The translations under genes and the position numbers were made by a program. This document shows, in pieces, positions 1-12,100 of a stretch of 64,000 bases of DNA. The notes beneath the pieces were generated by a model. That model ran no database searches. It was not told the DNA's origin and saw only the letters and a program-made list of their open reading frames with translations. The stretch comes from Lates calcarifer (Eukaryota; Chordata; Actinopteri; Centropomidae). Position 1 is the stretch's first letter. Each line of letters starts with the position of its first letter. Location: assembly GCF_001640805.2 (NCBI RefSeq), contig NC_066833.1:14748068-14812067 (forward strand). Direction: 5' to 3'.

Positions 1-841
1 ATTTGTCGGATTAATGGGTTAGTTCTTTAATTGTCAAATGCGTATAAGCTAACAACACACAACTATAATCGTTCACATCACTTCATTTAACATTCACAGT
101 GCTGGAAAAAGAAAGCGAACTGTTGATTGAATAACTGGTCGACCCTGCTTTGGCAGCGATAAGGTCAAACAAGCACTTCAGACAGCTGTGGATCATACCT
201 GTACACAACTCCCTCTTCCTGCAGAACTGCCTAAGCTCAGACATATTCCTACGATGTCCGGTGTGAGCTGCTCTCTTGAGGTCTGTCTATGTTCAAACAA
301 ACAGTTCAACTTAAGTTTCATCAGTCCACCAAATATTATCCCTGCAATACTGTGGAGTGGCAGTGTGCTCTTTGGCAAAGAGCAGCAGCAGCTTACTCCG
401 TGATGACACCATGCTCAACCACGATTGATGGTAGATTCATAAACAGAGACGTTAACCAGCTCCAATGATTCCTTTAAGCCTTCACTGAACATTCGGTGTT
501 ATGCCTTTGGACAACACAGACTGTTACGGGTCCCCTCTTCTAGGGAGACTAGACATAAAACTAAATGGCCCATTTTGTGGAAGTTGTGTGGGCTTATGAA
601 TAGTCAGAGCAGCTCTGACCATCACCTCAGATCTGGTTTCATTGACTGGACTCCAGTAAGCTTTTGTCGATGTCATTAGTTTAGGGGTTCACATGTAATT
701 TCCAACCTCCACTGTCAACGTTTGAATGATATCTTCAATATGGACAATACAATTATTTGTGTGTTATTAGTTCAGATTATGTTTGTTCATAACTGTAACT
801 TAGATGAAGATCTGGCCACATTTTAACAAATTCATACATAA
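1..841. other. No gene recognised; upstream flank of the sulfatase
   Basis: AT-rich sequence without a convincing coding exon. If the proposed start at 842 is right, the end of this stretch is 5' untranslated sequence. I see no clear TATA box or CpG-rich promoter, so the promoter may lie outside the window. Confidence 0.4.
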
Positions 842-847
842 ATGCAG
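842..847 (+). CDS. arsh: Sulfatase coding exon 1 (proposed): start codon plus one codon
   Basis: ATG CAG followed by the donor gtaatt. Joined to the exon at 1110 it gives a start in frame with a typical signal peptide ([15 protein letters not shown]), and it puts the catalytic Cys at residue 75. The base at -3 is T, so the Kozak context is weak. A start in an exon further upstream remains possible. Confidence 0.5.
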
Positions 848-3800
848 GTAATTTCAAAGGCACTCACCTATTTTTTTTTGTTTGTTTGTTTTGTTTGTTT
901 TTGGTCAGAAAAAATTGCTCATCACAATTTCCTAGAGTCTAAAGTGAAAACTGATATTTTGTTTGACCAATCAAACCAAGTCAGTGTCCCGTTTATCAAT
1001 CAATCAATCAATCAGCCACTTATTTCAGCACTAGATGGTTTCTTTAATTTTCTTTCAGGTCAAACAAAAGTGAATCACTTTCAATTATTTTACCTCAAGG
1101 TCCCCCCAGGTGGCACCTCTTCTTCTATCCCTGCTCCTGGCAGCAGGAACTGATGTCACGGGGGAAGAGGTGGACAGGAAGCCCAACATTATCCTGATGA
1201 TGGTGGACGACCTGGGTATCGGTGATATAGGGTGCTATGGTAATGATACCATCAGGTAAGACAAACAAATGTGTTGTCAATCTGATTGTATGTGTGCGTG
1301 TGCATGCTCTCGTCCTCCTCCTCTCTTCCTTCTTCCTATAGGACTCCTAACATAGACAGACTGGCTTCAGAAGGGGTGAAGCTGACTCAGCACATTGCAG
1401 CTGCTCCTCTCTGCACTCCAAGCCGGGCTGCTTTCATGACAGGGCGTTATGCACTCCGATCAGGTGACGGATACTCTAGAACTTATTCAGCCAGTGCGAA
1501 TAGGGTCATCCTGGTGGTCAAGTTTGCACAGCGATGTCTGTGTCAAACACAGTATGATCCACATTTGGTTGTTCATTTTACTTTTGCACTCGTGTCTGTT
1601 GAGTAGGAATGGGGAGCATGGGCCGTGTGCAGGTGCTGCTTTTTCTTGGAGGTTCGGGGGGCCTTCCAGCAAGTGAGAACACCTTCGCTAAGAGGCTACA
1701 GCAACAAGGATACACCACTGGCCTCGTGGGTGAGATAAAGTAGTGTGAGCATCTCTTCACTGGTCCTCAGTGTAGAATTTCTCCTGACCCTTCCTAGGCA
1801 AGAGAGGAAGGAGAGTTATATGGAGTTATGGACATTTCAGCAGGTCAGACATTTGCCATCATGTACAGCTAGAAGATTGGTCAGCTATACAGAGGAGCAT
1901 TTGCATATTTACACACAGCTATGTGTATGTATACAGAATATAGAGTGTGGCTCTGTCTGTACTCAGGCTCTTCTTGATCTTCTGCCTGAGTGAAGGTGCA
2001 TCATCATTTTCACACTTTGCAGGCATTGGCAACAAACAAAAAACATATGGTTAGGTGGAAGAAAGATGCCTGCGTGTTTATAGGAATGCAGAAAATTACA
2101 TTTCACTTAGCTGTCTGGTATGACCTTAAGTGTAACAGAATATCAGCAGACCTGTGATTCTGTAACTTCTTCAACTGTGTACAGTTAAAAGCTTTACATT
2201 ACAAAGGCATTGCATGTAGCCATAAAAATACTGCTGATAAAACTTGGCAAACTCTTATCATAACTGTTGTATAAATATAAAATCACAGGATAAAAAAGGC
2301 CAGTGTCTATTGTGTATGAGCTTGCTGCTGATTTGTTCTGATGTAAAGGCTATTACTTTGACCTTTTGCAAGTGTGAGAGGTCAGGGGTAAAGCAAACCT
2401 GTCGCATTTGAGGCAGGATTGGCCTGGAGGTGTCCCAACCTTGACACCCCTTGCTCCCCCAACCCCGGATCTGTGACTGTGTTCCTCTGTGTAGTCTCTT
2501 CTATGTCTCTTTATCTTTGGTCTTCTTTTTTCTTTGATGATTATGATAATGATAATAGTAATACTGAAGAAATATAACAGTTTTGCAAAGTGAAAAGATA
2601 ACATGCATCCATATTCCTGTCTCTAGTCTTTGTTTTTATGTCTAGCACGTCATCTTCCTCTCTCTGTCTCTCTGCAGGTAAGTGGCACTTGGGTGTGAAC
2701 TGTGAACACAGGGGGGATCACTGTCATCACCCGAACCAGCACGGTTTCAGCTACTTCTACGGCCTGCCATTTACCCTGTTCAATGACTGTGTGCCTGGAG
2801 AGGGCAGTGATATCCTGGCAGACCTCCAGCACACACTCCGAAATCTCACCATCATTCTTGGAGTTGGACTTTTCACATTGGTAAGGGTGAATTTGTGTCA
2901 GTTGAGCTTTTACTTTCCTTAGAAAAGGAAAATAAAAATACGATAATTTAGAAATCATCATTTCAATCATCATTTCCTAAGAAATCATCATATGAAAGTG
3001 AACATTTCCTTAGAAAGTATTGCATAAAGTTGGATCTGAAAAAGACACATAAATAATTTGAGAAAAAGATGGCTGATCTAGAAAACAAAAATTAGAACAA
3101 AAACACACAAAACTGAGAGATACATCTGGGTTGCCAGACAACGAGGAAGAAATTAGAAAACAAAGAGTTGCTGTGCTGTTCACCCCTAAGCAAAATAACT
3201 AATGTGTAATCACTTAGACATGAGACTCAGGGCTGGAAAAAAAAGATTGGGAACAGAAGCTGCAATTGTGAAGCTCACAGTCACGTCAGCCAGAAACCTG
3301 TTTTAGGGGAAAGCAAAAGTAATGTTGAAACTGAAATTTGGTGAGGACCTGGAGACTGTAACTAAGACAAATGGGAACCAGCTGTGACACAGGTAGAGCA
3401 AGCAAGAAAGCTTGAAACAAGCATTTGTTCTAAAGAGGGGGAAATAAATGAGTACAAAATAAAGACCTACAACAATTCAGAGTGGCCTGCAGGGAGAGAG
3501 GAGTCTATAAAACCACTTTCAGATCTAAGTTTAAATACTACACAAAGGACACAATGTACTACTTGTTTTAAGTGGTGAAAAGACAGTAATTACTTTGGCA
3601 GTGGTTTGTGATATCATCTAGTGGCAAAATCATGGAACTGCAACAGAATCCACGGCCAAGTCAGACAGTAATGTGAGATGTTGTGTTACATGTCCAGTGC
3701 AATACAGTCAAACAGCCCTGCAATAAATTACATCATTGTGGAGATGATGTTACATAAGGGTTGAGATAGTCAGAGAAATTTGAATTCAACTGTGGGTGAT

Positions 3801-6800
3801 TTTATTAGGTTTTAATTTGTGCTAGTGTTGTGTTAGACTGCATTATGATTTAATTTGTTCCCTCCCTAGTGTGTGTATATGCATATACTGTGCATGTATA
3901 CATATATATCAAAAAGAACTAAAATTCAAAACCCTGTCTGTGGAGGAAAAAAAGAAGCAGGGAGTTTTATGGCCCTGTTGATTTTTAAAGCAAAAGCTAT
4001 AGCACTGGATATTTCACAGGTCAGCGATAGAAGATTAGGATTGTATATTGAGAAGCAACCCACATTACCTATTGACTTTTCCAGTACTATTTCTTAACTT
4101 CTGTTTATTATATTTTGGTTGTTCTTGTATGACAGTGGTTTCATTTTATGTGTGGACGTATTATGTAATTTCAGGTTTGTGTCCATGTGTGTGGCCTCCT
4201 TGAAGTCAGCCTGTGGCTCCTGGTAGCACTTTTCTTTCTCAGTATCCTAGCAACGGCTGTGTGGTATGTGCCCTTTAAACTCCTGCCAACCTGGAACTGC
4301 ATCATCATGAGGAACCAAGAAGTGGTCGAACAGCCAATGGTGGTGGAGACTCTGCCCCAGAGGTTGCTGGGAGAAGCACAAAATTTTATTAAGAGGTGGG
4401 AACGCACCAGCAAAATAACATTTCCTTCTTTAAAACAAATCTTCTGAGGGAAAGAAATGACATCAAAGCTGTGAAGTCCTCTGGGTAGTGTGAACAGTGG
4501 TTTGATTACTGACTAGGCTTCACCAGAACAGACTCTGTACTGATTTCTGTGCTAAAGAAATAGACTTTAGGTTTCAAAAAGGCAACTTAAAGAATTAGAC
4601 TGGGGTTAGTCTATATTTTTCTTTGTCAACAAATTCCATAAAAAGACCAACCTCTTCATCCTGTTTATGGCACTCAGCCCAAAGCCTCTTTGTTTCTACT
4701 GAAGACATAAATCTTTAAAAAGAAAACATATTGTTCCATTTCTAAGTCATTTCCTAAAACACCTGGGCATTGTACTATTTTCAGCTGTAGATAAATACAT
4801 GTGGTGTGCTAGCAAGTGTTTATTGCACCAGGATAGTGTATGTGGATTTGACTCAGACTACAGTTCCCATGTGTATTCTTATGAAGAAACACATCAATAT
4901 GTGGTTCATTGGCACTGTAGGATTTATTGACAGTAAGAAAAATAGTGTTGCCTCATCCTTTATCATACTTGACATGAAACATCATAATTGCTAAAATTTA
5001 AAATGGTACTTGCACCTGAGGAGATCTTCTCACTTTACATCTTCCTCCACAGGAATGTTGATCATCCATTCCTCCTCTTCTTCTCATTGGCCCACATCCA
5101 CACTCCGCTCTTCAAAACCCCTGCCTTTGCTGGCAAAAGTCGCCATGGTCGCTACGGTGACAACCTAGAAGAAGTGGACTGGATCATTGGTGAGTCAGGG
5201 CTGTAAAGTGAATGGGTTAATACTAGCATGCATTGTTAAACATTATATAGTGATAGTTAATTGTTGCAGTAGGCTATCAACTATGGAGAAGCTTTCCACT
5301 CAGGTGTTGATACAGCCTTGTCAGTGGAGTCCCTATGTTTCTGTTGCAACAGTTCTGTTGATGTGGTATCTCTCATGATGAGTATTATAGACCTCCCAAT
5401 CTTCTCTGTTGTACCTCTAATGCTATATTATGTTTTCTAGGTAAACTGACAGAGACGGTGGACTCCCTCGGCCTAGCCAACAATACTCTGATATACTTTA
5501 CATCAGACCATGGTGGACACCTAGAGGATGCTGACTCGATAATTGGCCAGAAAGGAGGCTGGAACAGCATCTATAAAGGTAGATGATGTCAAACATTCAG
5601 ATGTTTCTGTTTATTTATATTTGAAATCAAAATTGTATTTTTCAATGTATTTATTGCAAAAAGATTTGTGTTTTGTCATTTCTCTTGAATTTCTCACCTC
5701 TAGGTGGGAAGGCTATGGGGGGCTGGGAGGGCGGGATAAGAGTGCCTGGTATTTTCCGCTGGCCTGGCAGACTGGCACCTGGGAGAGTAGTAGATGAACC
5801 CACCAGTCTTATGGACCTGTACCCCACACTGAAGTATTTAGGCAAGGACACACTACCAGACAGGTAGATGCTGGCTGATATGGGTGATTTAACTGTACTG
5901 TGTGCACTCTGGTTCACTGAGTCTTATTTGTTTACTCACTTTTTTCTTGGGAAGGCTAAAAAGCTTTTGTGCAGTATTTGACAAATACAATGGTGCACCA
6001 AACCATAATACAGAGTTACAAAAACGGAAGAAAAAAATGTGTAATTACTCTTTAACTTGAGCATAATAATTCAAGTGTTTTGAGCCAGATGATTACAGCG
6101 TAGAGCCAAACCTCATTATCTGTAAACAACCATGTCTTTTGTTTTGGATCCTGCTGTATGGACACTAATTTAGCAGGCATTGTCGGTGATGATGTGGTAA
6201 ACAGGACTTGAATTTTGTTTTGTCATTTAGACAAAAGAAAATCTGTTACTTATTTTATTACAAATTAACTTTACATAACAAGCTGGTCTTCTTGTATTTC
6301 TAACATAATTATTCATCTTTATATGGGATTTAAATAATTTTAATCTAATCTCTTCGGCATGTAGCACTGAGTTCATGCTGTTCTTTGATTTTAAGGCAAT
6401 CTGTATGTCAAACCTTTCCCCTCTACCTCTCTGTACCTTACTCCCAGACATTTAGATGGCTATAACCTCATGCCGCTGCTGGAGGGGACAGTAGAACGAT
6501 CAGAGCATGAGTTCATGTTCCACTACTGTGGTGTCTACCTGAATGCAGTTCGCTGGCACCCACCTGGCAGTAAGTTCACACATGCTGTCGAACCAACCAA
6601 CCAACCAACCAAATCACCTGGCAGACAAATATGTTTGACTGTCATAATGTGTGATTACTTATTCTGCAGATAAGGCCATGTCGGATAGTGTGACTTTAGC
6701 TGTAAACCAGAAAACAAGCTGTACTGTAGCTTTCAACTTTCACAAATCGAGGTCAGAATATACCCCAAAACAAGCTGATGCCCTATGTAACAAAATTTGA

Positions 6801-7361
6801 CAAATTGAATAAGACAAAATACACACCCTTTGACTTGCTTGCTAGTGTAGTCATACTGTAAATGAGAAATAAGAATTAGGATTTTGTTGTGCTTTATTGT
6901 GTATTAGTATATACTGGATACATGTGTTCCCTGGTCTGTGTTTTCATCCAGGTGACTCTGTCTTCAAGGTGCACTTTTTCACTCCCAACTTTTCTCCCCC
7001 GGGAGCTGGTGGATGCTATGACACTAAGGTCTGTCTGTGTCACGGGGAATATGTAACGCACCACAATCCGCCGCTGGTCTATGACATTTTCCACGACCCC
7101 TCAGAGTCCCGCCCACTGACCCCTGATACTGAGCCGCGATTTGCTGAAATCCTTGAACAGACTGCCAAAGCTGTGGAAAGGCATCAAAGTACCCTCACAA
7201 ACAAACAGGTGTCTGATGGTACTCCTCCACAAGCCAACACAGACGCACCCAGCGTTCAAAGCCAGATGACGTGGGAGAAGATTCTGTGGAGACCCTGGCT
7301 TCAGCCCTGCTGTGGGACCTTCCCATTCTGTGGCTGTAAAGAGGAGGCACCACACATTTAG
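842..7361 (+). CDS. arsh: Arylsulfatase of the STS/ARSD/ARSL/ARSF/ARSH group (11 exons)
   Basis: Predicted sulfate-ester hydrolase of the secretory pathway (ER, Golgi or lysosome). Eleven exons join in frame to 1788 nt, 595 residues, the usual length for the family: 842-847, 1110-1255, 1342-1463, 1607-1729, 2678-2880, 4175-4395, 5053-5189, 5441-5578, 5704-5863, 6448-6569, 6952-7361. All introns are GT-AG. The spliced product has a signal peptide (about 1-20), metal ligands D35 and D36, the sulfatase signature CTPSR with C75 (converted to formylglycine in the family) and R79, K134 and H136 in GKWHLG, H290, D342-H343 and K368. By my recollection these fall at the same numbers as in human STS. 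Residues about 185-237 are two hydrophobic helices, the STS-type membrane hairpin. SDHGG and the C-terminal [15 protein letters not shown] resemble ARSD/L/F/H rather than STS, and mxra5 lies downstream, so arsh is the best symbol, but orthology within the group is not settled. The next + strand AATAAA I see is at 8717. Confidence 0.93.
1110..1255 (+). CDS. arsh: Sulfatase exon 2: signal peptide core and metal-binding Asp pair
   Basis: Acceptor ccccccag, donor gtaaga. Encodes the hydrophobic signal core, then [16 protein letters not shown] with the two calcium-binding aspartates, and GCYGN. Ends within the Arg codon that opens RTPNIDRL. Confidence 0.92.
1342..1463 (+). CDS. arsh: Sulfatase exon 3: formylglycine signature
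   Basis: Acceptor ttcctatag, donor gtgacg. Encodes [17 protein letters not shown] and then [16 protein letters not shown], the sulfatase signature. The cysteine codon converted to formylglycine is at 1412-1414 and the signature arginine at 1424-1426. Confidence 0.96.
1607..1729 (+). CDS. arsh: Sulfatase exon 4
   Basis: Acceptor gagtag, donor gtgaga. Encodes [20 protein letters not shown] and [19 protein letters not shown], leading into the GKWHLG motif that is split across the next intron. Confidence 0.93.
2678..2880 (+). CDS. arsh: Sulfatase exon 5: GKWHLG motif and first membrane helix
   Basis: Acceptor ctctctgcag, donor gtaagg. Encodes KWHLGVNC with K134 and H136, the [15 protein letters not shown] segment conserved in the group, and the start of the first hydrophobic helix ([13 protein letters not shown]). 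Confidence 0.95.
4175..4395 (+). CDS. arsh: Sulfatase exon 6: membrane hairpin
   Basis: Acceptor taatttcag, donor gtggga. Completes the first hydrophobic helix and encodes the second ([20 protein letters not shown]), then [14 protein letters not shown], which matches the FLMRN...QPM segment of the ARS/STS group. The hairpin would anchor the enzyme on the luminal side of the membrane, as in STS. Confidence 0.93.
4587..4964. mobile_element. Non-autonomous DNA transposon (MITE-like), copy A
   Basis: About 380 bp within sulfatase intron 6. The left end reads ttaaagaattagactgg...ctatatttttctttgtcaacaaat, and the right end is its approximate inverted complement, finishing in cctcatccttta. The same ends are found in copy B at 19752-19986. 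No coding capacity. The long degenerate terminal inverted repeats (about 60 bp) support a DNA-transposon derivative; the superfamily is not determined. Copy A has a longer interior than copy B. Confidence 0.65.
5053..5189 (+). CDS. arsh: Sulfatase exon 7: active-site His
   Basis: Acceptor cttcctccacag, donor gtgagt. Encodes [16 protein letters not shown] with H290, the [11 protein letters not shown] segment, and EEVDWIIG. Confidence 0.95.
5441..5578 (+). CDS. arsh: Sulfatase exon 8: SDHGG metal site
   Basis: Acceptor tgttttctag, donor gtagat. Encodes [13 protein letters not shown] with D342 and H343 of the active site, then [17 protein letters not shown] matches the ARSD/L/F/H type; STS has SDQGA at this place. 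Confidence 0.95.
5704..5863 (+). CDS. arsh: Sulfatase exon 9: second sulfatase signature
   Basis: Acceptor ctcacctctag, donor gtagat. Encodes [20 protein letters not shown], including active-site K368, followed by [13 protein letters not shown]. Confidence 0.95.
6448..6569 (+). CDS. arsh: Sulfatase exon 10
   Basis: Acceptor ccttactcccag, donor gtaagt. Encodes [38 protein letters not shown], conserved in the group. Confidence 0.95.
6952..7361 (+). CDS. arsh: Sulfatase exon 11: C-terminal domain and stop
   Basis: Acceptor ttttcatccag, stop TAG at 7359-7361. Encodes [34 protein letters not shown] and the cysteine-rich tail [17 protein letters not shown], which is characteristic of ARSD/L/F/H. 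The stretch [20 protein letters not shown] before WEKILW is longer than in the human proteins. Confidence 0.95.
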
Positions 7362-7589
7362 GAGAAAAATACGCCTCAACAGTTTGATCTTGGTGAAGCT
7401 CCTCTGGAATCTACAGCAAGGTTGCCAAATAAGATAATACTGTACTTTTTATCATTCAGGGTGCATTCAGGTGCTTTCACCATTCCAAGTACTCAGAGTG
7501 TTTCAAAGCTGTGAGATGAACTACAGATTTGGTGTAAAAGCTGTCCTAGCAGACATTTTTGGATATCCAAATAGAAATGACTTGTTCTT
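7362..7589 (+). other. Probable start of the sulfatase 3' UTR
   Basis: Non-coding sequence directly after the stop codon. No AATAAA is present here; the nearest one downstream is at 8717-8722, beyond a LINE remnant, so the real 3' end is unknown. Confidence 0.4.
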
Positions 7590-8180
7590 GTTTTTGGGTA
7601 GACTAGGCAGAGCTTAGTGCATTGCTGCCTCCTACTGGTGCTTCAATATCATCGCTCCTTTTGCCATCTGAGATCTATATCTTATGATATAGATCTGTTG
7701 TTCTGAAGAAGAGATTTATTTCCCCAGCTCTCTTGTTTTGAAGCTCTCTATCATCCAGCAGTGTTCTAATGGAAAACCTTTTAATTCCTTGGTTGCCTAA
7801 TGTCATGAATAACATCCTCCTTTCCTCAGCACAGAGTGGCCAATTCATCAAGACATGCTGTACAGACTCCACAGTTGCCGTCTCTATGCTTCCCAACTAG
7901 CACTAGCCCACTTGCTAGGCCACAATGTCCCAACCTTAGTCTTGTGAATTTGAGCTAATCTCTTCTAGGAATATTCACTGTTGCCAGATTTAACCAATGG
8001 CTGGATGTTATATAGCTTTCCTCTTCCCACTCTTGCTGCGATTGATGAACCAGATTCTCATTGATGATGCTGCACCAAACAGCGCATGTACGCCTACACC
8101 TATCTCTGCCTAAACTTGCCTTAGCTACCCTATCTGCCACCTCAGTGAAGACACTACTTGCATTGAGAAGCTTTAATCTA
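7590..8180 (-). mobile_element. Decayed LINE ORF2 3' end with RNase H and Cys/His tail
   Basis: Read on the - strand this gives VFTEVADRVAKASL (end of a LINE-type RNase H, normally GN-KADRLAKEA), then QQEWEEE, then FTRLRLGHCGLASG and GKHRDG, then, after a frame change, ATVESVQHVLMNWPLCAEERR. This order (RNase H end, W-rich block, RLR-GHCGL, ETVEHVL-CP-EERR) is the C-terminus of RNase H-bearing LINEs such as the I or Nimb type. A stop before the RLR block and the frame change show it is dead. The subfamily cannot be named without a library search. Confidence 0.75.
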
Positions 8181-9160
8181 AAATTTAAAACAATTGTACA
8201 ATGCAATTAATTTTATCCTGACAGTGAAAATGAATCAAAGGTCGTATTGTGGTTAGTGTATTATCTGAGTCAAAGATAAATCTTGATGCTCATGAAGGGA
8301 AGTCTGTTGTTTATATGTGTCATTCATTAAATGAAGGACTCTGTTCAACTGGTGCTCCTTTTTTATGAAAAATGTCAACCTTTTGGTTTCTGTACCTGCT
8401 TTCAAACTTACAGTGAGATTATTGTAATATCTGTGAAGGCCCTCTCTTTCTTCAATGTATCTAATGCAGTTAGACATTTCACTTAAGTAGGACTGAAAAT
8501 GAAGGTAAAATTGCTCAAGGTAGGTAGGTTATAGTGTGAGCCATTAGGGGGCAGAGTCAGACTATGTTTGGGAAGATAGATAGCTGTACTCTGTTAGAGA
8601 GCAAGCGAGGGATGAGGAGTGTGGAGGGTGAGATTTCAGTTCTGTCACTGGGGGCTATAGTGCTGTGTGGTATTAATTTTGCAGAACTATCAGTACTATG
8701 CATATTTTCAATGCAAAATAAATAAGATACAGTCTTAGGAACAGAGAATGCATAAACACTATGTAAAGTACCAGTACATAACATTTACACATTGCTTTAA
8801 AATAGTATAATATTGCATCAGTAATAAGATGCAGAAATCGACTCCCTTGTTTTTTTCTGTAGTTCTAGTGATCAGAAAAATACCTCAGTAACATTTTTTT
8901 TTCCCTTTCATCCTTCATCCTCCATCAGTCCTGCTCTATTTTCTTCATGACTTCCTGCTATCCCTTCCTCTTCTTAGATATCCACTAAATTCTCACCTGT
9001 TACTTCTTAAGACATCCTATTTATCTTTATCATTGTGGTGATATAATAATGCTTTTTGATCTTGCAAAAGGAATCATCTTTTCAATTACCACCCTTCTTT
9101 AAGATCAGAGCACAGTGTCAGCTGCTCAAGGACACTAAAGCAGGCTGGATGTTGGCAAGC

Positions 9161-9192
9161 AGGGTGTCCTTCTTTGACCACAAGGACACCCT
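9161..9192. repeat. Perfect 11-bp inverted repeat (hairpin)
   Basis: Arms agggtgtcctt (9161-9171) and aaggacaccct (9182-9192) around a 10-nt loop. The octamer aaggacac also occurs at 9128, just upstream. Confidence 0.7.
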
Positions 9193-12100
9193 CTGGGCCT
9201 ACAGATCTTCAGTAATAAAAGACTTTAAAGACTGCATGAAGTTCCACATCACCCATATCATCATCATTCATTATTATCATCATCAACACTTACACTGTCT
9301 CCCTCCAGGCTGGCTGGCTGTCAAACATCAAAGTTTGCCACAGCGGTAGCCTGTAATTGCTCTCCTTCCTTCCCTCCTCTCTGTTTCCTCTTCCTCCATC
9401 TCCCCAAACTGCTGTCTTCATCTCCTCCTCTTTGTTATACTCCTCCCTTCTTCATCCTCCCCCTCCAGAAACTCCACTCACATCTGCAAGTGAGGAGGGA
9501 AATTTCATCACCATCATCATCATCACTGTAATCATTGGCATCACAGTCGTATTTACTTCTCTCCCCCCAGCAGAGACCCGTATATCAACAATTCAGCAAG
9601 TTCATCACAGTGGCCACTCCATTATATCTAAAACAGTAAATCATGCAGTCAACCATACATAATGACATTTGGCTGTACGTCAAAGTTAATGATGGCTGGT
9701 GGGATAGAATGTTACTGGCTGTACATCATGCCACACACACATGTACCCATGTGCACTCATAACCACATAGAAACGTGTGTGCAAAAGCATAAATGCACAC
9801 ACGTTTGCACACGCGCACACCGTATATCATGTTGTTTTGAACAGATCAGTGGTTTTCTGTAAAGGTCAGTGTTTCAGGAGATGCCATAAAACATTTTTAT
9901 AATCCTCTGTTTGACACACAGACACATACAGCTTGAAAAGATGGGAATATTGCATGGTGGTTTAAAAACTAGAAATAGCTCTCCTTTATTAAGCATGTTC
10001 CATTACATAAACACAAATAGCTAAGGAACTGTTGTTGCATTGTTTTTTTGTTTTTGTTTTTTGTTTTTTTTTAGTTATGGGGTAGTGTCTATACTTTGGA
10101 TGATGCTGAGAATAGAGGTTATTATAGACCAGACTGTATTTTAAATGAACAACGTCAGCCCTCTGCAGCAGGATATCTTTGTTGTGGAAAATCTGTTTTC
10201 CATCTTTGCAATTAGCTTTCACTGCCTCTCAAACATATTGACAATGTCAAACCTAGAAAATGTTTGTTGTGTTCAACATTTTAAGTTTGAATTATAAAAA
10301 TAATTCTGATACTGACCATAAAATACAAGCACACCCTGCAATTGTTCTAAATGTCTAAAATCTGATTTTTGGCCGTATAAATTATACGCACAGTCACATG
10401 GTGGAAGATTTAGGCCACTAAAAGAGGTTGTACATTCTTGTATCTGATCATAACTGAAAATACTCAAATGGTGAAACATTACTTTAAACTCACCTAACTC
10501 ACAGCATTTCCACCGCAGACCACATCCCGTGCCTGCTTTATCCCCAGTGGTCTCAGTGTGAGCAGCGGCTTGTTGACTGTGAAACTGCAGGAAAGAAAGA
10601 AAATCTATTTATATACATGCAAATCAGGGCAAAGTCTCTGTGGCCATAGCCATAGCCATATTACTGTTCTGTTCGGCTGAGATTTTGTTAAAAACACAAC
10701 TGACCTCTGTGGTAAAGTTGTCACATACCATTACAGTCTACAGCCCGTGCCCAGTGCAGTGTGCCCTCTTTGCCCTCCTATGCCTTTTATTATTTGCTCA
10801 AAATTAATGCTAACATTGTCTGCAGCGGGTTGAGAGGCCTGGGGCCACATGACCAGGGAACTAAATAAAACATACACAGAGCTATCTTAAAAAGATGATA
10901 TGTTCATGAGTAATCAGGGAAAAAGTTGAAATTTCACAGTTGCAGATTTTCATTCATTTCACAAGCATTCTACATCTGACCATTATTTACCTCTCCAACT
11001 TTCTAGACCAGTCTAAGAAGACAACCAGTGTTGCTCCAGTCAGTGTCAATATGTTTGCCCATCTATCGGTTTTTATTTCTGGTTAATGTATGTTCTTATT
11101 TCGGGAAAAGAAAAATCAGCAGAAAATCTCTGCGGCTTGTTAGCTGCCCGCTGCATTGTTCTGTTTTGTTCAGATGTGGTCTCACCTACCACAATAGATT
11201 GCTGTGGCAAAGCAGTGATTACACACCATTACAACACTATTACATTAGGAGGCACGGCAAATGAATGAGTGTGATGGAGAGAGAGGGAGGAAGAGAAAGA
11301 GAGAGAGTCTGTCAGGTTTGTCAATGAATGAGGCTTTTAGAGAACAGGACAGAGGTGTTTATGCTGCCATTAGTGCAGATTCGATTTGTGCACGTGTCTT
11401 CATTTGTAAGGACACAGTACAGAGGAGAATGTATTTGCGTATATAGCTGTGTGCTTCTTCATATCATAAATGTCAGTGCAGCAGAGGCAGATATTAGTGA
11501 ATGTATTAGATTATATGTGTGCGTGTTTTCAGCAGCACTGGGCAGAATTGTTACCGTGTGAGATCCAGCTCCAGGGGATGAAATACAGTCTCTGCTGGGG
11601 AACGTTCACTATACGCGCACACACACGCACACACACATTCACTAACTCTAAATGACTCTAAGCCTTTTTCAATCTCTGCATGCCTGTACTCTGCCCTTGT
11701 ATCTAAATGTAGATCTTTTTCTTATCCCAGAGACCCGCGGGGGGAGTGGTACTGTACCAGACCATGGTGGGTTTTCGTGTATGTGTGTGATCAGTGTGGT
11801 ACAGTGTCTGTGGTTTAAGTATATGTCGTGTTGCGTGCCATATGGTCAAAATTACCCCTCACAGGGGACAAGGCTCCAGGCAGGGCATTTGGACTGAGAC
11901 GTCAGCACTCACACAAAACCTCACATAAACACTCTGGCATACACACACACACGTACATTTCTGTGCACACATGACCAAACCACACACATTTTCTCACTAA
12001 TGTGATCTATTGGTCACTTTCAGTCATCAGTACTCTTGTGCAGTGCACACACACACACAAATAACTCTTGCACAGTTACGATCAAACAGACGCATTGCCC

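Noticed and set aside
842..1153. 103-codon ORF starting at the proposed sulfatase ATG and read without splicing
   Set aside because: It runs through the intron and is out of frame with the conserved sulfatase sequence. The spliced reading is far better.
9056..9349. 97-codon ORF as a possible exon
   Set aside because: No recognisable domain, its end is simple catcat sequence, and no good splice sites.
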